A stretch of DNA of 28,798 nt, from positions 1 to 28,798 of the forward strand of contig JBFHFS010000062.1 of the NCBI GenBank assembly GCA_041583495.1. Reading direction: 5' to 3'. The DNA is from JBFHFS01 sp041583495 (GTDB lineage Bacteria; Bacteroidota; Bacteroidia; Bacteroidales; Marinilabiliaceae). The number at the start of each line of letters is the position of its first letter. The first letter of the stretch is position 1. Positions 7,147-15,755 of this stretch are shown piece by piece. The notes beneath the pieces were generated by a model that saw only the letters and a list, made by a program, of their open reading frames with translations, made no database searches and was not told where the DNA came from. A program made the position numbers and the translations under genes.

Positions 7147-8352
7147 ATGATTAGTATTCAAAATAAAATAGATTGTTGTGGTTGTAACGCTTGTTTGTCT
7201 GTTTGTCTCAAACAATGCATAGAAATGAAGGAAGATGCAGAAGGCTTTCTTTATCCGATTGTTGATGAGAGTATCTGCATTGATTGTGGTCTTTGCGAAA
7301 AAGTTTGTCCGGTAATTAATCAAAACAAAGAAAGGAAACCCCTTCACGTTTATGCTGCTAAAAATGAAGATGAAGAAATTCGTTTAAAAAGTTCTTCTGG
7401 TGGAATTTTTTCATTACTCGCTGAGAAAATCATTAAAGAAGGAGGCGTTGTTTTTGGAGCAAAATTCAATAAGAATTGGGAGGTTATACATTCATACACT
7501 GAGACAATTGGAGGTTTAGCTGATTTTAGAGGTTCTAAATATGTCCAAAGTCGTATTGGAAATGCTTATAAAGAAGCTAAATGTTTTTTAAACAGTGAAA
7601 GAATAGTGCTTTTTACAGGTACCCCTTGCCAAATTGCAGGGCTGAAACTTTTTCTTGGAACAGAGTATGATAATCTGCTTACCGTAGATTTTGTTTGTCA
7701 TGGAGTGCCTTCGCCTAAAGTGTGGCAAATATATTTGGAGAGCATTATTTCTTGCAAAGATAATATTAAAAAAAAATCGGTTTTGTCTTCTCTAAATAAA
7801 GTGCCCGTTATTACGGGTATCTCTTTTAGAGACAAACAAAAAGGCTGGAAAAAATATGGTTTTGTTGTCAATCAATCCGCCTTTAAGGCGGATGAAAATA
7901 CGATTTTGTTGTCCGAAACCGTTGATGTTAATTTGTACATGAAAGGATTTCTTAATGATTTATATTTACGACCTTCGTGTCATGCTTGTCCTGCAAAGAG
8001 TTTTAAAAGCGGAAGTGATATTACTATTGGCGATTATTGGGGGATACAAGATGTATTGCCCGATTTAGATGACGATAAAGGAGTGAGTCTGGTAATGGTT
8101 AATACTTTTAAAGGAAAGAAGTACTGTAGTACTGTTTCTACAGTATCAAGAGAAACAAGCTACGAAGATGCTTTGAAATATAATCCAAGTATCGAAAAAT
8201 CAGTAGCAATACCACCAAAAAGGAAATTGTTTTTTGAGAATTTCACTAAATTATCTTTTACAAAATTAATAGTGTCTTTAACAAAACTCTCAATTTTAAA
8301 AAAAATTAAAGGTTTTGTTTCTAATATTTTGAGAAATTGTGGAAAACTCTAA
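7147..8352 (+). CDS. FrhB-like iron-sulfur protein, copy 1
   Basis: A 401-residue protein of the coenzyme F420 hydrogenase/dehydrogenase beta-subunit family often found in glycan clusters. The N-terminus has two ferredoxin-type 4Fe-4S motifs: CCGCNACLSVC (its usual final CP is CL here) and CIDCGLCEKVCP. The FrhB N- and C-terminal domains follow, with SSGGIFSLLAE, FTGTPCQIAGL, VDFVCHGVPSP and the late motif ITIGDYWGIQDV. Family members bind a flavin and Fe-S clusters and move electrons. F420 itself is not expected in this group, so the reaction in glycan clusters is open. It sits directly before a polysaccharide pyruvyl transferase, and the same pairing recurs at 15752-18144. A 19-bp palindrome lies in the coding sequence at 7875-7893. 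Family is sure; role is unknown. Confidence 0.85.
   Translation: MISIQNKIDCCGCNACLSVCLKQCIEMKEDAEGFLYPIVDESICIDCGLCEKVCPVINQNKERKPLHVYAAKNEDEEIRLKSSSGGIFSLLAEKIIKEGGVVFGAKFNKNWEVIHSYTETIGGLADFRGSKYVQSRIGNAYKEAKCFLNSERIVLFTGTPCQIAGLKLFLGTEYDNLLTVDFVCHGVPSPKVWQIYLESIISCKDNIKKKSVLSSLNKVPVITGISFRDKQKGWKKYGFVVNQSAFKADENTILLSETVDVNLYMKGFLNDLYLRPSCHACPAKSFKSGSDITIGDYWGIQDVLPDLDDDKGVSLVMVNTFKGKKYCSTVSTVSRETSYEDALKYNPSIEKSVAIPPKRKLFFENFTKLSFTKLIVSLTKLSILKKIKGFVSNILRNCGKL
7875..7893. repeat. 19-bp palindrome inside FrhB-like gene
   Basis: ATCCGCCTTTAAGGCGGAT has perfect 9-base arms around one central base. It is much more GC-rich than the surrounding gene and encodes SAFKAD in frame. It may be a second coding-sequence insertion of a small palindromic repeat. 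Confidence 0.6.
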
Positions 8353-8463
8353 TTGATTAAATTAGTGTAATATGAGGAAAAAAGACAATGAATAAATTTT
8401 ACATTTTTTTGCTTAAATACTTTAAAAAAAAGACATACAGAATCTAAAACCGAGATTATACAA

Positions 8464-9534
8464 ATGAAGATAGGAATACTAACATTACCTCTACATTCAA
8501 ATTATGGTGGAATATTACAAGCTTATGCTTTGCAATCTGTATTAAAAAAGATGGGACATGAGGCATGGTTGATTAAACGGCAAGAAAATAAAAGTTTATG
8601 GAGTTCGTTTAAAAAGGCAGTAAAATTTAGTTTTTTAGTACAAAAGGATTCTGTTTTCTCACAACATTATGATTTTATTAACAAGCACATTTCACCCATT
8701 ACTCTCCCTTTAAATAGTGAGAAGATGATGAGAAATATTGCAAAAGAATTTGATGCATTTATTGTTGGTAGTGATCAAATCTGGAGAGAAGAATATTATC
8801 GTAATTGGAAAAAAAATTTTTTTCTAGATTTTACAATAAACCTCCCTGTTAAGAGAATTGCTTACGCAGCATCCTTTGGATTAGATAAATGGGGGTATAA
8901 TCAAAAACTAACTGAAGAATTGGCTGAATTAGCAGCTAAGTTTAATGCCATTTCGGTACGTGAGGAATCAGCCGTATATCTTTGTGATAAATATTTAGGT
9001 ATAAAAGCAAAATGGGTTGTAGATCCAACAATGTTGCTTTCAACTGTAGACTATAAGAATCTTTGTCATTCTATGAATAATTCTAAAAACAAAAGCAATT
9101 TATTTGTTTACATGCTGGGCAATGGAGCATTTCGCGAGCAATTAGTTAATAAGGTATTAAGTCTAAATAAAAACTTTAATCCATTCTATATAAATTTCAA
9201 TAAAACTCAGCAACAACAAATAAATCCATCTATTGCAGCTTGGATTCAAAGCTTTATAGATGCTGAGTACGTTGTAACAGATTCCTTTCACGGATGTGTC
9301 TTCTCAATTATTTTTAATAAACCATTTGTTGCAGTTGGAAATATTAGTGGTGGTTTAACTCGCTTTGAATCCTTATTAAAACTCTTTGGACTAGAAGAAC
9401 GTTTAATACTCTTTGGGACTAATATTTCAGACCAACAAATAATAGCTCCAATTAATTGGAAACGTGTAAATGAAATTTTAAATCAAAAACGTAAAGAAGC
9501 TATTGAATTTTTACATTCTTCATTCATAGGATAA
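8464..9534 (+). CDS. Polysaccharide pyruvyl transferase, copy 1
   Basis: A 356-residue member of the CsaB/WcaK-like polysaccharide pyruvyl transferase family (PF04230), which adds ketal-linked pyruvate from phosphoenolpyruvate to sugars. Visible motifs are the N-terminal GGILQAYALQSVLKKMGH, FIVGSDQIWRE, IAYAASFG, ISVREESA, DPTMLL and the late TDSFHGCVFSIIFNKPF. It is cytosolic with no membrane segments. A 111-bp gap separates it from the FrhB-like gene upstream, and the gap holds a 19-codon frame (8389-8448) that may be a gene remnant. Some family members in glycan clusters may not use pyruvate. Family is secure, substrate unknown. Confidence 0.88.
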   Translation: MKIGILTLPLHSNYGGILQAYALQSVLKKMGHEAWLIKRQENKSLWSSFKKAVKFSFLVQKDSVFSQHYDFINKHISPITLPLNSEKMMRNIAKEFDAFIVGSDQIWREEYYRNWKKNFFLDFTINLPVKRIAYAASFGLDKWGYNQKLTEELAELAAKFNAISVREESAVYLCDKYLGIKAKWVVDPTMLLSTVDYKNLCHSMNNSKNKSNLFVYMLGNGAFREQLVNKVLSLNKNFNPFYINFNKTQQQQINPSIAAWIQSFIDAEYVVTDSFHGCVFSIIFNKPFVAVGNISGGLTRFESLLKLFGLEERLILFGTNISDQQIIAPINWKRVNEILNQKRKEAIEFLHSSFIG

Positions 9535-9541
9535 TTACTAA

Positions 9542-9682
9542 CAACATAAGCCTTGGAAAAGTAGACCTTTTGTGTTTTACTTAACATGTAAATATGCTAA
9601 TAAGCGCCTTGTATATATGTTATGTAAGTATTTGTTGTCACATAATCGAATAAGGATTAAGGATAAGATTCCAAACAACTAA
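9542..9682 (+). pseudogene. C-terminal remnant of a glycosyltransferase
   Basis: Between two intact genes, 46 codons read QHKPWKSRPFVFYLTCKYAN and on to KDKIPNN before a stop, with no start codon and a stop just upstream. The HKPWK motif followed by an aromatic and basic helix resembles the C-terminus of GT8 (LgtC-like) glycosyltransferases, where H-x-KPW lies near the active site. The rest of the gene is gone. The exact family is an inference from a short motif. It suggests that the island once encoded another sugar transfer. Confidence 0.5.
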
Positions 9683-9736
9683 TTATCGGTCACTTACCCA
9701 ATAAAAAGATTGATACAAAAATAAAACGGTGGAAAC

Positions 9737-10696
9737 ATGAAAAATTCATTGGTTGATGTTCCTGTGCTTTTATTATTCTTTAATAGGAAGGAATTATTTA
9801 AGCAGGTTTTTGATCAAGTAATCAAAGCAAGGCCAAGTGTTGTTTTATTATATCAAGATGGTCCTAGAGATGAAAACGATCTTGAGGGCATTATGAAATG
9901 TCGTGAAATTATAGATGTAGGAATAGACTGGAAATGTGATGTTTATAAATGTTATTTAAAGGAAAATCAGGGTTGTGATCCTTCTGGATATCGCTCTAGA
10001 GCATGGGCATTCTCAATAGTTGATAGATGCGTTATTCTTGAAGATGATTGTGTCCCATCTATCTCATTTTTTACTTTTTGTTGTGAACTATTAGAAAAGT
10101 ATAAAAACGATAATCGAATTAGCATGATTACCGGCATTAATTATGAAGGAGAAACAGCATGCCCTTATGACTATTTTTTTACTTCAGATGTCGCTATATG
10201 GGGATGGGCCACATGGAAGCGGGTTTTTGAACAACAAGAATCAGATTATGCCTTTATGAAAGACGAATACCATATGGGCCTAATGAGAGATTATATAAAA
10301 GAACGTAATTTTAGAAAAACGTTTTATCCAATGTTTAAATGGCATAGTAACTCAAGTGTTGAATACTTCGAAACGATTCATATTGCATATCACATACTTA
10401 ATTCTTGCCTTTCCATAGTTCCCTCAAAAAATATGATTGTAAATATAGGTTCTATTTCAGATTCAACCCATTTTAAGGGATCTTTTAAGGCTTTATCTAA
10501 AAGAGATAAAAAGGTATATTTATTGAAAAATAATGAAATAAAGGGGCCACTCAATCATCCATCATATTGTATTGAGAATATAAGATATAAATATTATATA
10601 GATAAAATGTTAGGTCGAAATCGTCCTTTCGATCTAATGTATAGAAAAATTGTAAGGAATCTAAAAGGACTACTTTATAAAATATTTGATCAATAA
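9737..10696 (+). CDS. GT-A fold glycosyltransferase
   Basis: A 319-residue cytosolic glycosyltransferase. The start (DVPVLLLFFNRKELFKQVFDQV) is the first GT-A beta-alpha unit. LLYQDGPR follows, then the metal-binding acidic motif VILEDDCVPS at about residues 100-109, and SDVAIWGWATWKRVFEQ, typical of the GT2/GNT-I-like group that is often annotated HlpA-like. Sugar specificity cannot be told. It is preceded by the glycosyltransferase remnant and followed after 17 bases by an IS element. The AT-rich codon use matches the rest of the island. Confidence 0.8.
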   Translation: MKNSLVDVPVLLLFFNRKELFKQVFDQVIKARPSVVLLYQDGPRDENDLEGIMKCREIIDVGIDWKCDVYKCYLKENQGCDPSGYRSRAWAFSIVDRCVILEDDCVPSISFFTFCCELLEKYKNDNRISMITGINYEGETACPYDYFFTSDVAIWGWATWKRVFEQQESDYAFMKDEYHMGLMRDYIKERNFRKTFYPMFKWHSNSSVEYFETIHIAYHILNSCLSIVPSKNMIVNIGSISDSTHFKGSFKALSKRDKKVYLLKNNEIKGPLNHPSYCIENIRYKYYIDKMLGRNRPFDLMYRKIVRNLKGLLYKIFDQ

Positions 10697-10713
10697 TATT
10701 TTATAAAAATTAG

Positions 10714-11923
10714 TTAAGTACATGACAAAAAATATAATCTGTTGAAATCCAGCCTAATAAGTGACAAAAAATTAGGATAAGACGGTGATTATTAGTATGT
10801 TAGAAGAATAACTCCACTCATTTTTCTAATGATGAAAATCAACGTCCGAAGCCAAAATACTGAATTAATAGCAATTCTCAACATTCAGTTTCAAGGAAAA
10901 TTGAATCTGGCAGGTGTAAAATTAATTGCAATGTTTGTTAGCTCATTATGCAAAGTCCAAACTGTAGGTTTTGAGAAATTGGCAAATGTTTTTAATAGCC
11001 ATTCACAAGCAGCCTCAAGCTTAAGGCGTATACAACGTTTTATCGCCAGTTTTCCACTCTGTTCTGATTTAATAGCTAAAATGATATTTGGCTTATTGCC
11101 AGATAAAGAGCATCTTAGGCTTTCTATTGATCGCACTAACTGGAAATTTGGGCAAACAGATATAATATTTTAATGCTTGGGGTTACATATAAAGGAGTAG
11201 GCTTTCCGTTGATGTTTACTATGTTAGATAAAAGAGGGAACTCCAATTGTCAAGAACGAATTGATCTGGTAAACCGTTTCATAAAGCTGTTTGGCAAAGA
11301 ATGTATCGACTGTATATTGGCTGATCGGGAATTTGTTGGTGATGATTGGTTTCATTTTCTTAATGATAATCAAATTCGATATTACATCAGGATCCGGAAC
11401 AATTTTAAGGTTTTCCAGCCTCATAAAAACAAAGAGGTTAAAGCATTTTGGTTGTTTAATCATCTTAAAATTAACCAGTTCATTCATTATCACAAGATAG
11501 TGCGTATCGGGACACAACTTTGTTATATTTCTGGGAGTCGAGTAAAAAGCAAAAACGGAAAACCTGAGTTTTTAATAATTGTCTCTTTCAATAAGCCAGA
11601 TCAAGCACAGATTAATTATAAACAACGTTGGCAAATAGAAACGTGCTTTAGAGCAATGAAATCCAGTGGATTTGATATGGAGAAAACTCACCTAAGGGAA
11701 CTTAAGAGAATAGAGAAACTTTTGATGTTGATTATGATTGCCTTTATATGGTGCTACAAAACTGGAATTTATTTCCACGAAAACGTGAAGAAAATTCCGG
11801 TCAAAAAGCACGGACGTAAAGCAAAAAGCATCTTTAAATATGGTCTTTCTACGATTGCGAACATTTTGTCGAATCCTGGTAATCTACAATATAAATGTCT
11901 ATGAATTTTTGTCATGTACTTAG
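10714..11923 (+). mobile_element. IS4-family insertion sequence
   Basis: About 1.2 kb, bounded by inverted repeats TAAGTACATGACAAAAA (10715-10731) and its exact reverse complement (11906-11922). The outermost bases (10714 and 11923) do not pair. It is flanked by the 9-bp direct repeat AAAAATTAG (10705-10713 and 11924-11932), a target-site duplication, so this copy arrived by transposition. It landed between a glycosyltransferase and the broken acetyltransferase without interrupting a gene in view. Confidence 0.85.
10829..11904 (+). pseudogene. IS4-family transposase, frameshifted
   Basis: The DDE transposase is split into two frames, 10829-11173 and 11173-11904. The first holds the N-terminal domain and the first catalytic Asp (SIDRTNWKFG). 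The second holds the second Asp (LADREFVG) and the IS4 signature Y-x2-R-x3-E-x6-K (YKQRWQIETCFRAMK). At the junction (about 11160-11172) one extra A would restore DINILMLGVTYKG, so a single-base deletion best explains the break. The first stop overlaps the next ATG (TAATG). Reinitiation would still yield two half-proteins, and no strong slippery heptamer is visible. The element is probably immobile unless helped in trans. Confidence 0.8.
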
Positions 11924-11947
11924 AAAAATTAGATATCCTTTTATTAT

Positions 11948-12479
11948 ATGATACAGAGCAAAAAAGGTTTAGAATATTATTTAGCCTGCGATGCTATTGC
12001 TTTACATCGTAAATATAATAAACCAAGATTTTTACACGACAATATATGGATTTATCAAATATTAATGAGAAAGTGCGCCTATTATCAAAACTGCAAAAAA
12101 GGTTTGATTAATATTATCATTTTCAAAATTCAAATTTACTTTATTTGGGCAATTTTTAGGATTTTCAATCTCGTATAATGCTTTTGGACCGGGTTTGTGT
12201 ATTGAACATTATGGGCCTATCGTTGTAAATGGAGCTGCCAAAATAGGAGCCAATTGTAGAATTCATGAAGGTACTACAATTGGAGCTAATGGATTATTTT
12301 CTAAAAAAGCTCCTCAGATTGGAGACAATGTTTATATTGCAACAGGGGCTAAAATCATAGGAGACATTACTGTTGCAACTTGTATTGTTATTGGAGCTAA
12401 TGCCGTTGCTACCAAAAGCTTTAAGGAGCCAAATATAACTATTGGGGGTGTACCCGAACAAAAAAGTAAGCAGCAATAA
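11948..12479 (+). pseudogene. Serine-acetyltransferase-like gene, frameshifted
   Basis: The N-terminal part (11948 to about 12120; KGLEYYLACDAIALHRKYN, WIYQILMRKCAYYQNCKKG) matches serine O-acetyltransferase-like proteins common in Bacteroidota glycan loci. The frame is then lost and resumes in another frame near 12120 with LGFSISYNAFGPGLCIEH. The left-handed beta-helix follows (VVNGAAKIGANCRIHEGTTI, IGDNVYIATGAKIIGDITVA, IGANAVATKSF) to the stop at 12479. His in CRIHEG sits where these enzymes have their catalytic His. The shift falls in an A/T-rich linker at about 12115-12135, so a sequencing error is possible. If intact, it would acetylate serine or a sugar of the unit. Confidence 0.75.
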
Positions 12480-12539
12480 CTCAGATGTTCATTTGATTAA
12501 AGTTACTAAGTTGTATTAACGGTAATTCTATTTTTCTTT

Positions 12540-13658
12540 ATGTTTTATTATGTTTTAGTTTTTTTCTTAATTGTATTATACCCCGTTTGTTGTTCAAGTA
12601 AATTTTATTTCTCAAAATTCCACGGAGTAGGTATTAATTTTACAAGAGGGAAAGGTCTTTATTGTTTAATTGTTAGTGTTATATTAATCCTTTTAGCCGG
12701 CTTAAGAGGTTTGACAGTTGGGAGAGATACGGATCAATACATGTTACTTTATAATTCAGTTAAGAACTCATACAATATAGTTGAGGTACTTAAGAATGCA
12801 AATGAGGAAGTAGGATATGTATTATTGGAATATGTTGTGTCCAGGTTTGGAGTGGGTTACCAGGTCTTTTTGATGGTTTGTTCTTTTTTGACAGTTGCTC
12901 CAGCAGGATATGTAATATACAGGTATTCTAAACTGCCTTGGTTAAGTTTTGTGGTGTTTCTTTCTTTCCCTGTATATACAACTTTAGGATTTTCTGCATT
13001 AAGACAAGGAATTGCTTTTGGAATGTTAATGTTTGCTTTTCATTTTAGTCAAAAGGAAAATCTGAAGTATTACTTACTATTTGTGGCAGCTGCTTTTTGT
13101 TTCCACATGTCGGCCGTCATTTTTCTACCGGTTTATTGGATTCGAAAATTTAACTTTTCTACTTGGGTTGTTGGTATTTCTATTGGGTTAATTGTTCTTG
13201 GCGTTGTCTTCAAAAGTGTATTGTTTTCATTCCTTAATAGTTATTCCCGTCAAGAATATAGTTCATTGGAAGCTGGAGGGACTAATATGTATTTATTTTT
13301 TTTGGCCCTTGTTTGTTTTTCCTTTTTTTATCGGAAGTATGCAATTTCTGTGCTGGAGGCAAATAAAATATATGTATATCTAATGATTATAACAGTTGTT
13401 TTATGGCCCATGGCTAGTACAAATCCTGCTATTTTTAGATTGACTTATTATTTTAATTTCTTTTTAGCTCTTTTCGTATCCAATTTTATGACTTCCATTC
13501 AACCAAAAGTAATTAGGTATGTCTGTATTGTTGGTATTTGCCTTGTTTGTATTTATAGTATTGGATATTTAGTTATGAGACCTGAAAGGCTTTGTTACCC
13601 TTACTTCTTTTATTGGGAAAATGATAGTGCAATGTGGTTCGAACTAGATAATTTGTAA
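12540..13658 (+). CDS. wzy: EpsG-family polysaccharide polymerase (Wzy-like)
   Basis: A 372-residue multi-pass membrane protein of the EpsG family (PF14897), the likely polymerase that joins flipped repeat units in the periplasm. The family pattern is clear: GLRGLTVGRDTDQYMLLYNS at about residues 58-77, NEEVGYVLLEYVVSRFG, the FSALRQGIAFGMLMFAFHF segment with its conserved Arg-Gln, and FHMSAVIFLPVYW. About ten hydrophobic segments are visible. It follows the flippase by several genes and is followed at 35 bases by a glycosyltransferase. The polymerase role is inferred from family and from being the only such candidate here. Confidence 0.85.
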   Translation: MFYYVLVFFLIVLYPVCCSSKFYFSKFHGVGINFTRGKGLYCLIVSVILILLAGLRGLTVGRDTDQYMLLYNSVKNSYNIVEVLKNANEEVGYVLLEYVVSRFGVGYQVFLMVCSFLTVAPAGYVIYRYSKLPWLSFVVFLSFPVYTTLGFSALRQGIAFGMLMFAFHFSQKENLKYYLLFVAAAFCFHMSAVIFLPVYWIRKFNFSTWVVGISIGLIVLGVVFKSVLFSFLNSYSRQEYSSLEAGGTNMYLFFLALVCFSFFYRKYAISVLEANKIYVYLMIITVVLWPMASTNPAIFRLTYYFNFFLALFVSNFMTSIQPKVIRYVCIVGICLVCIYSIGYLVMRPERLCYPYFFYWENDSAMWFELDNL

Positions 13659-13693
13659 TCAGTAGTTCAAGGTTTTATTCAATTCGAAATTAT

Positions 13694-14503
13694 ATGATAT
13701 TTGAAAAAAATGATAGACCAAAAATATCTATCATAACGGTATGCTACAATAGCATAGCAAATATAGAACAAGCGATTCTGAGTGTGATATCACAATCGTA
13801 TGGTAATCTTGAATATTTGATAATCGATGGAGGGTCTACAGATGGTACCCAAGAAATTATTGAAAAATACAGGTCGAGAATTGCATTTTTTATTTCAGAG
13901 AAAGATAAAGGTATTAGCGATGCTTTTAACAAAGGAATTAAAAAATGTACAGGTGATTTAATCGGAATATTAAATTCTGACGATTTTATGATGGAAGATG
14001 CTCTAACGAATGTTGCCCAAGCTTATGAAGAGGGAATTGATGTTTACAGAGGCAACCTTTTATATCTAGATGAAAAAACAGGAAGTAAATTTGTTTTAAA
14101 ACCAAACATGAGATTTAAACTGCCACCTTTCTTTGCCAAGATTTGCCATGGTGCTTCTTTTATTACAAAAGATGCGTATGAAAAATTTGGGGCATATAAG
14201 GTGGATTTTAAATATATGATGGACTTAGACTTATTTGTTAGACTTTATTATGGTAAAGCTAAATTCAAAGCTATTAATAAAACAATATTTACCTTTCGTG
14301 TAGGTGGAACATCCTCGTGTTCGGAAAAATTAAAATCTAACGAAAGGAAGAGATTAATATTAGAAAATGGAGGGTCTCTTTTTCAAGCTTTTATTTATGT
14401 GTTTTATTTTAGGTTTAAATATACAATGAAAATATTTATGGATTTATTAAGTCCAGATTTTAAATTTTTATTGCAATACAAAAAGGAAATAAAAAGGAAA
14501 TAA
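13694..14503 (+). CDS. Family 2 glycosyltransferase
   Basis: A 269-residue GT2, WcaE-like. The N-terminal GT-A domain shows ISIITVCYNS, QAILSVISQSYGNLEYLIID, GGSTDGTQEII, FISEKDKGISDAFNKGIKK and the donor/metal motif GILNSDDF. The acceptor-side segment ICHGASFITKDAYEKFG and MMDLDLFVRLY follow. It has no stable transmembrane tail. It would transfer one sugar to the lipid-linked unit at the cytosolic face. It lies 16 bases before a GT4 gene, in a tight run up to 18144. Confidence 0.88.
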   Translation: MIFEKNDRPKISIITVCYNSIANIEQAILSVISQSYGNLEYLIIDGGSTDGTQEIIEKYRSRIAFFISEKDKGISDAFNKGIKKCTGDLIGILNSDDFMMEDALTNVAQAYEEGIDVYRGNLLYLDEKTGSKFVLKPNMRFKLPPFFAKICHGASFITKDAYEKFGAYKVDFKYMMDLDLFVRLYYGKAKFKAINKTIFTFRVGGTSSCSEKLKSNERKRLILENGGSLFQAFIYVFYFRFKYTMKIFMDLLSPDFKFLLQYKKEIKRK

Positions 14504-14519
14504 AAAGTAAATTTTAGAG

Positions 14520-15755
14520 ATGAAAGTACTGCAAATCAATACAACCTATGGTAATGGTGGTGGTAGCATCGGAAGAATCGTGCACGATCTTTCGGAAACA
14601 ATGAAGGAAAATAACATTGAGCCAACTATTGCCTATGGTTTTGAGTACAAAGAAAACTATTGTGCTCCTAACATATATAAAATTGAGAGTATTCCTTACT
14701 TAAAATGGAGTATTTTAAAAACCAGGGTATTCGGGAGACATGGGTTTTATAATAAATCGGTTACCAAAAAACTAATTAAGTGGATAGATTCAATTAAACC
14801 CGATATTATCCATCTGCATAATTTGCATAATCATTATTTGAATGTTGAATTGTTATTTAATTATATAAAAGAAAACAATATCCCGGTTATTTGGACCTTA
14901 CATGACTGTTGGTCTTTTACAGGCTGGTGCGTTCATTTTGATTATGTTGGATGTAATAAATGGAAATCAGGGTGCCATACTTGTCCTTCACTAAAAGAGT
15001 ATCCCTATACCTGGTTTTTTGATAGAAGCGAAGAGAATTATGCGGCAAAAAAAACGGTATTTAATGGAGTAGATAACCTTATGTTGGTTACACCATCCCA
15101 ATGGTTAGCTGATTTGGTAAAACAATCCTTTTTATGTGGTTACCCTCTTAAAGTTATTAATAATGGCATTGATACTACGGTGTTTAAACCACGCAAAAGC
15201 AATTTTAAAAAGGTGCATGATATTGAAGGTAAAACAATGATACTGGCTATGGCAATGCATTTTAGAAAACTTAAAGGAATAGAATACCTTATGCAAATCC
15301 CCAAATTATTAAAAGAGGATGAATGTTTGGTGTTGGTTGGTATGGATGAAAATGAAAAGAATAAGTTGCCAAAAGAAAAATGCATAGGAATTTGTAGAAC
15401 CAGTGACATAATTAAATTAGCTGAAATATACTCTGCAGCCGATATGTTTGTAAATCCAACCTTAGAAGACAATTTCCCCACAACAAATATTGAATCATTA
15501 GCTTGTGGTACTCCTGTAATAACATTTAATACTGGTGGTAGTCCCGAATCGGTGGATAGTAATACAGGTATAGTTGTTCGAAAAGGGGATATAAATGGGT
15601 TGTTAAAGGCAGTAAGAACGATAAAAATAAAAGGAAAGAATTCTTATTCGGAATATTGCACAAAAAAGGCCAACAATTTGTATGAAAAACACAAACAATA
15701 TCAACAATATATAGAGTTATATAATACAGTCCTAAAATCTAATACCTCAATATGA
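14520..15755 (+). CDS. Family 4 glycosyltransferase
   Basis: A 411-residue GT-B fold enzyme, WcaC-like. The N-terminus has MKVLQINTTYGNGGGSIGRI (Gly-rich acceptor loop), DIIHLHNLHNHYLN and WTLHDCWSFTGWCVHF with a Cys-rich patch (CNKWKSGCHTCPSL) typical of this subgroup. The C-terminal donor domain has INNGIDTTVFKP, AMAMHFRKLKGIEYL, and the E-x7-E type motif in NPTLEDNFPTTNIESLACGTPVITFNTGGSPE. Its stop overlaps the next start (ATGA at 15752), which points to translational coupling with the pyruvyl transferase. The sugar is unknown. Confidence 0.9.
   Translation: MKVLQINTTYGNGGGSIGRIVHDLSETMKENNIEPTIAYGFEYKENYCAPNIYKIESIPYLKWSILKTRVFGRHGFYNKSVTKKLIKWIDSIKPDIIHLHNLHNHYLNVELLFNYIKENNIPVIWTLHDCWSFTGWCVHFDYVGCNKWKSGCHTCPSLKEYPYTWFFDRSEENYAAKKTVFNGVDNLMLVTPSQWLADLVKQSFLCGYPLKVINNGIDTTVFKPRKSNFKKVHDIEGKTMILAMAMHFRKLKGIEYLMQIPKLLKEDECLVLVGMDENEKNKLPKEKCIGICRTSDIIKLAEIYSAADMFVNPTLEDNFPTTNIESLACGTPVITFNTGGSPESVDSNTGIVVRKGDINGLLKAVRTIKIKGKNSYSEYCTKKANNLYEKHKQYQQYIELYNTVLKSNTSI

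Noticed and set aside
11160..11173. Programmed frameshifting in the IS4 transposase
   Set aside because: No strong slippery heptamer or downstream stem is visible, and adding one A restores the family sequence. A deletion is simpler.
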